Positions 7,577 through 14,849 of a stretch of DNA of 38,915 nucleotides are shown here, piece by piece (within the stretch, counting starts at the first letter, position 1; each line of letters begins with the position of its first letter). The notes under the pieces are model-generated. The model was not told the DNA's origin. It made no database searches and saw only the letters and a list, made by a program, of their open reading frames with translations. A program made the translations under genes and the position numbers. The DNA comes from JAHDWY01 sp964632865 (GTDB lineage: Bacteria; Hydrogenedentota; Hydrogenedentia; Hydrogenedentales; SLHB01), in the NCBI GenBank assembly GCA_964632865.1, contig CAZWDH010000020.1, forward strand, positions 1 to 38,915, given 5' to 3'.

Positions 7577-7615
7577 CACGGGCGCGGGAACTTCTGACGG
7601 GATCGCGCGCCCGTG
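7577..7615 (-). terminator. Hairpin downstream of repeat lipoprotein 2
   Basis: CACGGGCGCG (7577-7586) and CGCGCCCGTG (7606-7615) form a perfect 10-bp stem with a 19-base loop, 28 bases beyond the stop codon of the gene ending at 7644. No U-tract follows, so it may be an mRNA-end stabilising hairpin and not an intrinsic terminator. Confidence 0.45.
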
Positions 7616-7643
7616 CATGATTGTCAACGTGACTGGTGAGTGG

Positions 7644-8582
7644 TTAGTTGTTCTCAAAGAGGCTCCCGGCCACCCAATCATCAATATCCGTTGCTGACCG
7701 GCTATCGCCCCCGCTCACACTGGAGTGTGTTCCGCTGGCTGTATTGTTCTCGCCCCCACTAACGCTGGAGCCAATTGCGCTGGCCGTGTTTAGATGCCCG
7801 CCACTGACGCTGGAAACATTGAAGCTGGCCGTGTTTTCGTACCCGCCACTGATACTGGAAGCGACGCCACTGGCCGTGTTGGTACTTCCGCCGCTGACGT
7901 TGGAGCTGATTCCGCTGGACTCGTTTGTTTCACCGCCGCAGACGTGGGATTGGCTTCCACTGGCCGTGTTCCCGACGCCGCCGCTGACGCTGGAAAAACT
8001 CGCAATAGCGTCGTTCTGCCCCCCGCCACTGACGCTGGAGTAGGTTCCGCTCGCTGCATTGCCGCTGCCTCCGCTTACGCTCGACCAAGTGCCGCTCGCC
8101 ACGCTGGCGTTGCCACCACTAACGGAAGCAGCTTCACCGGTTACGGCATTGTACGCCCCTGCAACGAAGCCCCCGTAGCTTGAGTATTCATGCTCCCATC
8201 CAACTACGAGGTTGTGCGATCCGAGACGGCCGTAGGTGATGTTGAAGGGTTGTTCGTTGTACCCGACGATCAGGTTCCCCAGCCCGGTCAAGTTGGCGTT
8301 GTCATCCGTAGCGCCGCTTCCGCTGCGAACATGCACATTGCACCCTTCCACGATCATATGGGGCCCGTTCACACCGTCGAGGGTTCCCTGCTGGACGCTT
8401 ACGTACGCGAGCTTTGCCTGCGCTGCTGCCAAGTCCGATTGGGTCATGGCGAGGGCCATTTCGAGCGCTTCTACCCGGCTTTCCAAGTCGCCTTGATTTT
8501 GGGGGCAACCGAATAGGGGAATCAGCGCGGCCGTTAGCAAGAGCGGTAGAATCGGATTGCGACTGCGAAGTAGTCCCGTCAT
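7644..8582 (-). CDS. Lipid-anchored YadA-head-like repeat protein, paralogue 2 (10 repeats)
   Basis: The 312-residue protein is the longest of the trio. Lipobox LFGC (Cys26, then Pro) is followed by a coiled coil (about 33-61, LESRVEALEMALAMTQSDLA), the shared domain (NGPHMIVEGCNVHVRSGSG, LTGLGNLIVGYNEQ, GRLGSHNLVVG, YGGFVAGAYNAVTG) and ten consecutive 15-residue SVSGG repeats ending in DDWVAGSLFENN. The single cysteine in EGCNVHV is conserved in all three paralogues and could form an inter-subunit contact. It starts 85 bases downstream of paralogue 3, so the two are probably one operon. The AAGGAG ribosome site is unusually close to the ATG (about 2 bases). The extra length comes from more repeats, not new domains. 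Confidence 0.86.
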   Translation of the reverse strand: MTGLLRSRNPILPLLLTAALIPLFGCPQNQGDLESRVEALEMALAMTQSDLAAAQAKLAYVSVQQGTLDGVNGPHMIVEGCNVHVRSGSGATDDNANLTGLGNLIVGYNEQPFNITYGRLGSHNLVVGWEHEYSSYGGFVAGAYNAVTGEAASVSGGNASVASGTWSSVSGGSGNAASGTYSSVSGGGQNDAIASFSSVSGGVGNTASGSQSHVCGGETNESSGISSNVSGGSTNTASGVASSISGGYENTASFNVSSVSGGHLNTASAIGSSVSGGENNTASGTHSSVSGGDSRSATDIDDWVAGSLFENN

Positions 8583-8667
8583 TTCATTTCTCCTTCTTTC
8601 TTATCAGGTGACGCGGCAGTGAATGCCCGTTACGAATCCAAGTACACCCGTCTGCGAGGCGTGTCAT

Positions 8668-9459
8668 TCATTCGGTCTCGAACAACGTTCCAGCCACCCA
8701 GTCATGCGGACCGGATGCGGTACGGGCCCGGCCGCCGCCGACGGTGGACGCGCCACCGCTGGCCGTGTTGTCATTGCCGCCGTTCACACTGGATGAGTCG
8801 CCACTGGCCGTATTGGCGTTGCCGCCGCTGACGTGAGCATTTTGTTCGCTCGCTACGTTGACGGAACCGCCGGAGACGCTCGCGTAAGGACCGCTGGCCG
8901 TGTTGTTCCAACCACCGGAAACGCTTGCCCAGTAACTGGTGGCCTGGCTGTCTCTCCCGCCGCTGACGCTGGAGGCGTCCCCACTAGCCAAGTTTCCTTG
9001 CCCCCCACTGATGCTGGCCGTCTCACCGGTGACAGAATTTTCCGAACCGGCCACAAATCCGCCATAGTTGGTGTACGCATGCCCCGGCCCGACCACGAGG
9101 TTATGCGAACCTGTACGTCCGTTTCTGAACACGCTGGTCGGTTCGTTGTACCCGATGATGAGATTCCCTAAGCCGGTCAGGTTGTCATTGTCGTCCGTGT
9201 GCCCGCTGCCGCTGCGCACGTGTACGTTGCACCCTTCGATGATCATGTGCGGTCCGGAGAGTTTGTTGATCTTGCCTTCTTGAACGGTTATGTAAGCGAG
9301 TTTCGCTTCGAGTGCCGCGACCTGCGCTTCCAGATCATCCACGCGACTCTCCAGATTGCTTTGTCCTTGCCCGGGAACGGGACACCCGAAGATCGGCACC
9401 AACGCCGTAATGATCAGAACTACCGCCAGTAAGATGTAGCCTCGTGTTAATGCGTTCAT
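8668..9459 (-). CDS. Lipid-anchored YadA-head-like repeat protein, paralogue 3 (7 repeats)
   Basis: The 263-residue protein has lipobox IFGC (Cys26, then Pro), a short coiled coil (about 35-56, LESRVDDLEAQVAALEAKLA), the conserved middle domain (SGPHMIIEGCNVHVRSGSGH, LTGLGNLIIGYNE, GRTGSHNLVVG, NYGGFVAGSENSVTG) and seven 15-residue repeats, the last two drifting to SVNGG and TVGGG, then HDWVAGTLFETE. The stalk is the shortest of the three. The ATG at 9459 has GGGAG 7 bases upstream. It is the first gene of the probable two-gene operon with paralogue 2. Anchor, stalk, domain and repeats are seen; trimeric head structure and adhesion are inferred by analogy. Confidence 0.86.
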   Translation of the reverse strand: MNALTRGYILLAVVLIITALVPIFGCPVPGQGQSNLESRVDDLEAQVAALEAKLAYITVQEGKINKLSGPHMIIEGCNVHVRSGSGHTDDNDNLTGLGNLIIGYNEPTSVFRNGRTGSHNLVVGPGHAYTNYGGFVAGSENSVTGETASISGGQGNLASGDASSVSGGRDSQATSYWASVSGGWNNTASGPYASVSGGSVNVASEQNAHVSGGNANTASGDSSSVNGGNDNTASGGASTVGGGRARTASGPHDWVAGTLFETE

Positions 9460-10085
9460 TTCGTATCTCCCGGATTCGGAACTTGCGGTTTCACGTTGAT
9501 GAATACGGCTGCTGCAAGTGACGCGCTACGGATCCGTGATTCGGTGAAGTCGCGTGGGAACTGTCACGTTGTCGGTGGAGCGCGCCTTGTTGATTCGGGT
9601 ATCCAGCTGGGATACGGGGGCACGCGATTCAGCGGTGCTCTGTCCCTGCGTGACTCGGAGAGCCACAACCCGGGCGCTACGGTGGAGACGCTTCGGGAGC
9701 CCCGATAAGCGTTGCCGTTGGCTTGGTACTGCGGTGCACATTGTTTGACCCATTGATAGCAGTCTCCTGCTCACGGGTACCGCAGATTCAGAATGCGCTA
9801 AGACCGTGGTGTAGTTTGACGCGGACGAGTCCAGAAATCAATGGCACACGGTTGCGCCGACTCCGACACGACCAAAAGTGCAGTATGGACCTTCAGTCGA
9901 AAACCGGTGCCGGATACCACACGCCCACGATGAACAACCTACAGACTGTTACCAGCTTGTGCCCAGTGCGTTACACGGGAGCGGGTGGCAAGTCGCGCAA
10001 AACGTGTTAAGTACGTATGCGACGAGACGATAGACATCGCTTTCGATTGCAGTCCGAACGGCAACACGCGTCCGCAACAGGAATT
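9460..10085. other. Intergenic region upstream of the repeat lipoprotein operon
   Basis: I see no credible gene in these 626 bases; open frames are short and lack recognisable features. The segment 9780-9804 (CCGCAGATTCAGAATGCGC then TAAGAC) resembles 7381-7405 upstream of paralogue 1, which suggests that the duplication of the lipoprotein genes carried some upstream sequence or that both share a regulatory element. No clear sigma-70 promoter is visible. Confidence 0.45.
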
Positions 10086-10877
10086 CTACTTTCCCTTGAA
10101 TTCCGCTTTCCGCCGCTCGACGAAGGATTGGATGCCTTCCTGGAAATCCTCGGATTGACCGAGCCGCGCTTGGGTCGGGCCGAACTGGTCGTAGGCGGCG
10201 CGCTCGCCTTCGTCGAGGTAGAGGCGGGATGAAGCAATCGTGGCGCGCACGGCGAGCGGAGCACACCCATTGATGGTCTCCGCGAGTTCAATCGCGCGAT
10301 TGACCTGCGCGCCCGGTTCGACAACCTCCTGCACGAGTCCGATGCGATAGGCTTCGTCTGCGTTGAACTCGTCCGCCGTGAGCAGGTGGCACATGGCGTT
10401 GCCCCAACCGCAGCGTTGGACGAAGCGTATCGTCGCGCCGCCCACGGCCATGATCCCGCGCTTGGGTTCGAGCTGCGAGAAGCGGCAATCCTTCGCCGCC
10501 ACGACGATATCGCAGGCAAGCATCAGTTCGATCCCGATCGTGTAGGTGATGCCCTGCACCGCGCAGACCAGCGGCTTGCTGCACTTCCGTTCGAGCCCCA
10601 GGATATCGACCCCCTTGCCTGTGAAGAAGCTCTCGTTCTTCGCGAAACTCTCGGCGAACATGGGCAGGTCGAGTCCGCCCGTGAAGTGATCGCCGTGGGC
10701 GAAGAGCACACCGCACCAGAGATCGTCTTCACTCTCCAGCCGGTTGTACGCATCCGTCAGTTCATGAACCATCTTGGGTGTAAAGCCGTTGCGTTTCTCC
10801 GCGCGGTCGATGCCCATGAGGAGAATATGGTTGCGCACTTCGACAGTAATCTGGCCGTGAGGATGTCGTTCGGACAT
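10086..10877 (-). CDS. Enoyl-CoA hydratase/isomerase (crotonase) family protein
   Basis: The 263-residue length and pattern fit the crotonase fold, whose members act on acyl-CoA thioesters in the cytoplasm. The first oxyanion-hole segment is HFTGGLDL (about 64-71) and the second is AVQGITYTIGIELMLACDIV (about 106-125). The stretch after it, FSQLEPKRGIMAVGGATIRF, takes the place of the usual catalytic FPE-type loop and keeps one Glu (137), so hydratase, isomerase and hydrolase activities cannot be told apart. The C-terminal segment (FGPTQARLGQSEDFQEGIQSF) is typical of the family. It has its own probable promoter and no metabolic neighbours, so the substrate is unknown. Confidence 0.88.
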   Translation of the reverse strand: MSERHPHGQITVEVRNHILLMGIDRAEKRNGFTPKMVHELTDAYNRLESEDDLWCGVLFAHGDHFTGGLDLPMFAESFAKNESFFTGKGVDILGLERKCSKPLVCAVQGITYTIGIELMLACDIVVAAKDCRFSQLEPKRGIMAVGGATIRFVQRCGWGNAMCHLLTADEFNADEAYRIGLVQEVVEPGAQVNRAIELAETINGCAPLAVRATIASSRLYLDEGERAAYDQFGPTQARLGQSEDFQEGIQSFVERRKAEFKGK

Positions 10878-10913
10878 GGTTTGGTCCCCGGGTTGCAGGT
10901 TGATTGAGCGCGC

Positions 10914-10942
10914 ATCATAGCCCGAAGGCCAGCAAACTACAA
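10914..10942 (-). promoter_or_regulatory. Probable sigma-70 promoter of the crotonase gene
   Basis: On the minus strand TTGTAG (10937-10942), a 17-base spacer and TATGAT (10914-10919) give a plausible -35/-10 pair; transcription would begin about 30 bases before the start codon. Confidence 0.5.
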
Positions 10943-11018
10943 GGAGGTGACAAGGCGAGGATGTGGCACGTCGAAGATGTCACACGTCGAGACCAACAAG
11001 CTGGGACGGCATTGTGGT

Positions 11019-11035
11019 GCAGGCTTCCAGCCTGC
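11019..11035. repeat. Perfect palindrome with TCC centre
   Basis: GCAGGCT (11019-11025) and AGCCTGC (11029-11035) flank TCC. It lies between the sigma-factor fusion (ends 11074) and the crotonase promoter, so it could act as a 3' hairpin for the former. The same design (palindrome around a TTCC-type loop) occurs at 35803-35822. Confidence 0.5.
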
Positions 11036-11073
11036 TCCCCGATAAGCTGCAATACGATTTAGCGAGCCGGTAC

Positions 11074-13143
11074 CTAACGCACCGCGGCCGGCACCAAGTC
11101 AACCTCGAGTTCCGCGCCATCCTCCAGTTTGATGGTCTGAATGTCGATCAGCGCGGTGGCCAGGGGATCGACCGTATTCGACATGGTGGTTTCGTCCGAA
11201 TAAATGAGCGCCAATAACGTGTACATCCCCGGTTCGAGTTCATCGAACCGATAGGGCTCCATCGGTTTCTGCGAAATACCTGCCTTCTCAAAGTCGATAT
11301 AGAGAAGCGTACTGCGCGACAGTTCCGCCGGGCTGAACTCACCGTCCAGCAGCAGAATCGCACCGTTTTCCCTCGGCTCCTCTACCTGAACGGACCCGGA
11401 GATGACGCCCGCTCCAGGGTGAATGTCCACGTCATATACGCTCGACGCGCCGGGCTGAATCTCAAAGCTGCGATGCCGGAAATACGGCGAATGACCCTTC
11501 TGGATCGCCGTAACGGAAAGTTCCGAGGGTCCGGCCGGCACGCGCTCAATCGTGTAAGTTCCGTTGTTGTCCAGCGATTTCCTCCGTTGCTCCCGGAATC
11601 CTTGCTCGCTTCCAATGAGCAGGGTCACATAGCCGCCCGGGACCGGTTTACCGCGAAGACGCACCGTCCCTGACAGATCGGTCACGGCGGGTTGCAGATG
11701 GAAATCGAGAGACGTAATCGTGTCGTCCTCCACGAGGACAGAACTTCTCACCTCGCGCTGTACGCCGTCTTCGTCCTTGAGAATGAGGTTGACGACCCAT
11801 TCGCCGGACGGCACGCGCGGCAGTGTGTATCGTCCTTCCGCGTCGGTTTGGTCGGTCTGCCCGGACGCATCGAGCCACGCACTTACAAAAGCGTCCGCCT
11901 GTGGCACGCCGCCGGAGGTGACGACGCCTTCGATGGCCCCGCCACGCGTCAGCAGGATCTCCACATGCGCAGTCGTGTCGGCCTCCGGCTTGATGCCGGT
12001 CCACCCCGGTGCATAGGCGGGGTGATCCGCGAACACCATGTGGACTTTCGGGTTCACATGGGTAATGCGAAACTGGCCGCCGCTATCGGTATGCGTGACC
12101 GGGGGCTTGTTCAGGACGTTGTCCTGCGTCGGGTTGTCCGCAATGTGGATGCTTGCATCCGCAACCGGACGGCCTTGTTGATTGAGCACGACGCCTTCCA
12201 CGACCGCGCCTTCCGAAGCCGCATCAATCGCCTCTCGATCGGATTGCGCAGCGCCCAGTGCGGTTTCCATTGCGCCCGCCAATTCTGCTGTGTCCACCGT
12301 CGCCCGTTGTCGAACTTCCTGCGCAGAAGCCGTAGGCGCCGGACCGGTATCCTCTGCGTGCTGCGGGCCCGTGCGCGTTCCGCTGGCAAAGTACAAACCC
12401 GCGAGAAGAACCGAAGCAAGGACAGCAGCTCCAACGATTGTCTTCTTCATCACGACAATTCCTCCCGCAACGCCGGCGACCGATGCGGCAGTCGTTGTTT
12501 TTCCCGCAGTCCCCGCCAGGGCCAAGCGTCCCAACGCGGACAACAAGCTCACTGGCGCAGCTTCCACGAAACGGCTTCCGAAGAGCGCCAGCAACGCCAT
12601 CTCCCCGACTACAACGCCACGTTTCGACAACGTCGCTCGGATCAGTTCGATCCCTTTCTGGATGCGGTTGATGACCGTGCGCCGCGCGACACCCAATTCC
12701 TCGGCAATGGCCTGCTGCGTGCGGCGTTCGATAAAGTGGGCGATGATGACTGCGCGCTGCTCCTCGGGAAGGGCGTCGATGGCTTCATCCACGAGACCCC
12801 GAATCTCGTGCCACGTTAGATCGTCAGGCGAAGCCGCCTCGGGAGTGGACTCCGCGAAACGGGTGTCCCGCGACAAACGCCGCACGCGCGACCGGTACGC
12901 ATCCAAGGCCCGCCGCGTCGCCATGCGGTGGAGCCAGCCGCCCAGAGAACTCTGAATCGCCACCGGATGTTCGGCCAACCGCAGAAAACACTCCTGCGCC
13001 ACGTCCTCCGCGTCCGAGGGATTGCCCAACACACGCAGACATGCGCCATAGACAAGGCCCGAGTAGCGCGTCACGATCTCGTTGAACGCTTCCGCGTCCC
13101 GGCGCTTCCACCAACGTTTCAAAACCTGAATATCGGATTCCAC
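11074..13143 (-). CDS. ECF-type sigma factor fused to a membrane helix and four CarboxypepD_reg-like domains
   Basis: The 689-residue protein begins with an ECF sigma factor: region 2 at about 13-85 (DAEAFNEIVTRYSGLVYGAC, NPSDAEDVAQECFLRLAEHP, WLHRMATRRALDAYR) and region 4 at about 115-172 (ALPEEQRAVIIAHFIERRTQ, QAIAEELGVARRTVINRIQK). A small-residue-rich linker (175-232) leads to one membrane helix (about 234-253, after VMKK). The rest carries four beta-sandwich repeats of the carboxypeptidase-regulatory type starting near 314, 403, 489 and 580 (VVEGVVLNQQGRPVADASI, AIEGVVTSGGVPQADAFV, LSGTVRLRGKPVPGGYV, VISGSVQVEE). Positive residues before the helix predict sigma in and C-terminus out. The GTG at 13143 matches the N-terminal length of the second such protein at 36170; a longer start at 13302 would overlap the divergent promoter. 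No anti-sigma gene is adjacent. A TTGGAA-N16-AATAAT pair at 13150-13177 would give a nearly leaderless transcript. Confidence 0.88.
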   Translation of the reverse strand: MESDIQVLKRWWKRRDAEAFNEIVTRYSGLVYGACLRVLGNPSDAEDVAQECFLRLAEHPVAIQSSLGGWLHRMATRRALDAYRSRVRRLSRDTRFAESTPEAASPDDLTWHEIRGLVDEAIDALPEEQRAVIIAHFIERRTQQAIAEELGVARRTVINRIQKGIELIRATLSKRGVVVGEMALLALFGSRFVEAAPVSLLSALGRLALAGTAGKTTTAASVAGVAGGIVVMKKTIVGAAVLASVLLAGLYFASGTRTGPQHAEDTGPAPTASAQEVRQRATVDTAELAGAMETALGAAQSDREAIDAASEGAVVEGVVLNQQGRPVADASIHIADNPTQDNVLNKPPVTHTDSGGQFRITHVNPKVHMVFADHPAYAPGWTGIKPEADTTAHVEILLTRGGAIEGVVTSGGVPQADAFVSAWLDASGQTDQTDAEGRYTLPRVPSGEWVVNLILKDEDGVQREVRSSVLVEDDTITSLDFHLQPAVTDLSGTVRLRGKPVPGGYVTLLIGSEQGFREQRRKSLDNNGTYTIERVPAGPSELSVTAIQKGHSPYFRHRSFEIQPGASSVYDVDIHPGAGVISGSVQVEEPRENGAILLLDGEFSPAELSRSTLLYIDFEKAGISQKPMEPYRFDELEPGMYTLLALIYSDETTMSNTVDPLATALIDIQTIKLEDGAELEVDLVPAAVR

Positions 13144-13214
13144 GATTGCATTATTCCGTACCGATCGGCTTTTCCAATATGTCGCCGCCGTTCGGTGATT
13201 TGTGCAACACCCGA

Positions 13215-13243
13215 TTGACAGAATATCCGCTCCGTCACATACT
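13215..13243 (+). promoter_or_regulatory. Sigma-70 promoter of the P-domain lipoprotein
   Basis: A perfect -35 TTGACA (13215-13220), a 17-base spacer and CATACT (13238-13243) precede the gene starting at 13281, giving a leader of about 30 bases. The divergent sigma-factor gene starts at 13143. Confidence 0.65.
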
Positions 13244-13280
13244 AGTCGACGGGGGCTGGGGCCCAATGGGGGATGGCGAC

Positions 13281-13790
13281 ATGTCTTCACGTCGTGTTTC
13301 ATGGGGAATCGCTTTGCTTGCCACGATTCTTGTTCTGGCGGGGTGTCCCAAAACAGAGTACTGGACCCATAACCCGGTGCCTATCCCCGACCACAACATC
13401 AATCAGTGGGCCATTTCCGCGATCGATGTGCCGCGCTCCTTCACGATCAAGGATTTGAATGTCACGGTGAATGTTACTCATCCCGCCATCGGCGACTGCG
13501 ACGCATGGTTGGTATCGGCAGAGCAAGAGATCGTTCCGCTCATATTCATCGCGACCGGCGCGAATATGGTGGATACCACGTTTGATGACGAGGCCGCCGC
13601 GCCGATTGATTCCGGCACCGCGCCCTTCACCGGTCATTGGCAGATCGATTCCTTCTACGTCAACGCCGGCATGTTTATGGTCGACGGAGAAAACGCCAAA
13701 GGGATCTGGACCTTGAATTTCCGCGATCAAAAGGCCGGTGACGTTGGGGAAATCACGAGCTGGGGGTTAATCTTCAACAGCTCCCACTAG
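13281..13790 (+). CDS. Lipoprotein with proprotein-convertase P-domain
   Basis: The 169-residue protein has a lipoprotein signal (lipobox LAGC, Cys22, then Pro) and one P/Homo-B domain over about 35-168: PRSFTIKDLNVTVNVTHPAI, a central GHWQIDSF, and the diagnostic end GIWTLNFRDQKAGDVGEITS then WGLIFN. In kexins and many secreted bacterial proteases this domain sits after a subtilisin domain; here it stands alone on a lipid anchor, so a binding role is more likely than catalysis. The ATG at 13281 has GGGGGA 7 bases upstream; an in-frame ATG at 13266 would lengthen the signal by five residues. It is divergent from the sigma-factor fusion and convergent with the gene at 13879. Confidence 0.88.
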   Translation: MSSRRVSWGIALLATILVLAGCPKTEYWTHNPVPIPDHNINQWAISAIDVPRSFTIKDLNVTVNVTHPAIGDCDAWLVSAEQEIVPLIFIATGANMVDTTFDDEAAAPIDSGTAPFTGHWQIDSFYVNAGMFMVDGENAKGIWTLNFRDQKAGDVGEITSWGLIFNSSH

Positions 13791-13878
13791 GCGGCCCCGC
13801 AGCTTCCATAGACAATGTCAGTGAGCGTCTCTCCCTGTCTTCTTGACGCCAGGAGCGCATTCTAGCGAAGAGCGTTGC

Positions 13879-14667
13879 TCAACTCGCCGTGCGCAGCACC
13901 CGGAACCCCATCTGCAGGCTGGGCGTATCCGCGGGATGGGTGAAGCGATGGGCCGCGCGGCATTGGTACGGAAAGCTGAGGAACGACCCGCCGCGTACAA
14001 TGCCCTCGTTGCCCATGGCAGGCCCTTGCGGGTCCGTAATCGGTCCAGCGGGATACGCGCCGTACCAGTCCTGCACCCATTCCCAGACGTTGCCGGACAT
14101 GTCGTAGAGGCCCCAGGTATTGGGCCGTTTCAAGCCCACGGGATGCGTGTCGCCACCGGCGATAGTGGTGTACCAGGCGTATCGGTCGATTGCGGTTTCC
14201 GCGGCGTCCTGGCCCCAGTAGAAGCGGGTCGAGGTTCCCGCGCGATAGGCGTACTCCCACTCGGCTTCGCTCGGCAACCGGTAGGTCGCGCTATACGTGG
14301 TAATCGCGTTGAGCGCATCGATAAACGACTCGGCATCGTCGCGGCTGATTCGCTCGACCGGCAGGTCGTCCCCGACGTTCAGAGAAGGATTGGAGCCCAT
14401 TAGGTCCACCCATTGCTCCTGGGTAATCTCGTACTTGCTCAGCCAGAACCCTGTAGAGATGGTGACTTTGTGCAGGGTTTCATCGCCCTGACGTCCATCT
14501 TCACTTGCCAGGCTGCCCATGTAAAAGGTCCCCGGCGGACACCATTGGAATTCGATCCCGTCGAAGGTGCGGGTCTGACCGGGAATCAGGACGGGCGGGC
14601 AGCCGGTGAATGGGGTCAGCATGACGAGCACCAAAGCCAGTTGTGCGAGACGATACAAACGTTTCAT
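13879..14667 (-). CDS. Second FGE/SUMF1-fold lipoprotein, probably non-catalytic
   Basis: The 262-residue protein is a paralogue of the one at 3625-4419. Lipobox FTGC (Cys23, then Pro) is followed from about residue 31 by the FGE fold: QTRTFDGIEFQWCPPGTF, WLSKYEITQEQWVDL, YRLPSEAEWEYAYRAGT, TWGLYDMSGNVWEWVQDW, VRGGSFLSFPYQCRAAHR and GFRVLR. In real formylglycine-generating enzymes two cysteines lie in the RGGS segment; here only one Cys remains and it aligns with the structural position just before AAR, so catalysis is unlikely. The ATG at 14667 has AAGGGGGA upstream and starts the signal peptide. It is convergent with the P-domain lipoprotein. Confidence 0.88.
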   Translation of the reverse strand: MKRLYRLAQLALVLVMLTPFTGCPPVLIPGQTRTFDGIEFQWCPPGTFYMGSLASEDGRQGDETLHKVTISTGFWLSKYEITQEQWVDLMGSNPSLNVGDDLPVERISRDDAESFIDALNAITTYSATYRLPSEAEWEYAYRAGTSTRFYWGQDAAETAIDRYAWYTTIAGGDTHPVGLKRPNTWGLYDMSGNVWEWVQDWYGAYPAGPITDPQGPAMGNEGIVRGGSFLSFPYQCRAAHRFTHPADTPSLQMGFRVLRTAS

Positions 14668-14849
14668 CGTTCGGTTCCCCCTTATCTTCTCTGGCACGCG
14701 CACCTGACCATGGCGTGCCAAAAAAGAAAGCGAGTCATGCCCCCAACTATCTATTCTACACCAAACGCATGCGCCGCGTTACCGCGGAACTTACATGTCG
14801 AGAGTGTTCAAAGACCCCGGGAAAAGTCGGCACCGAATTTGCTCAAGGG

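Larger units (their letters stand above)
7128..7643. other. Intergenic region upstream of repeat lipoprotein 1, with repeats and a possible operator
   Basis: These 516 bases contain no convincing gene. Structured elements are: a 13-base direct repeat GATGCCGCAGAAT at 7377-7389 and 7425-7437; a perfect palindrome at 7402-7418; and a perfect hairpin at 7577-7615 (CACGGGCGCG and CGCGCCCGTG) that lies just beyond the end of repeat lipoprotein 2. Part of the region (from 7381) resembles the region upstream of lipoprotein 3 near 9780. Confidence 0.55.

Noticed and set aside
6400..9000. Regular 45-base repeats that could suggest a CRISPR or minisatellite array
   Set aside because: They are in frame, diverged at the DNA level and encode the 15-residue protein repeats of three lipoproteins.
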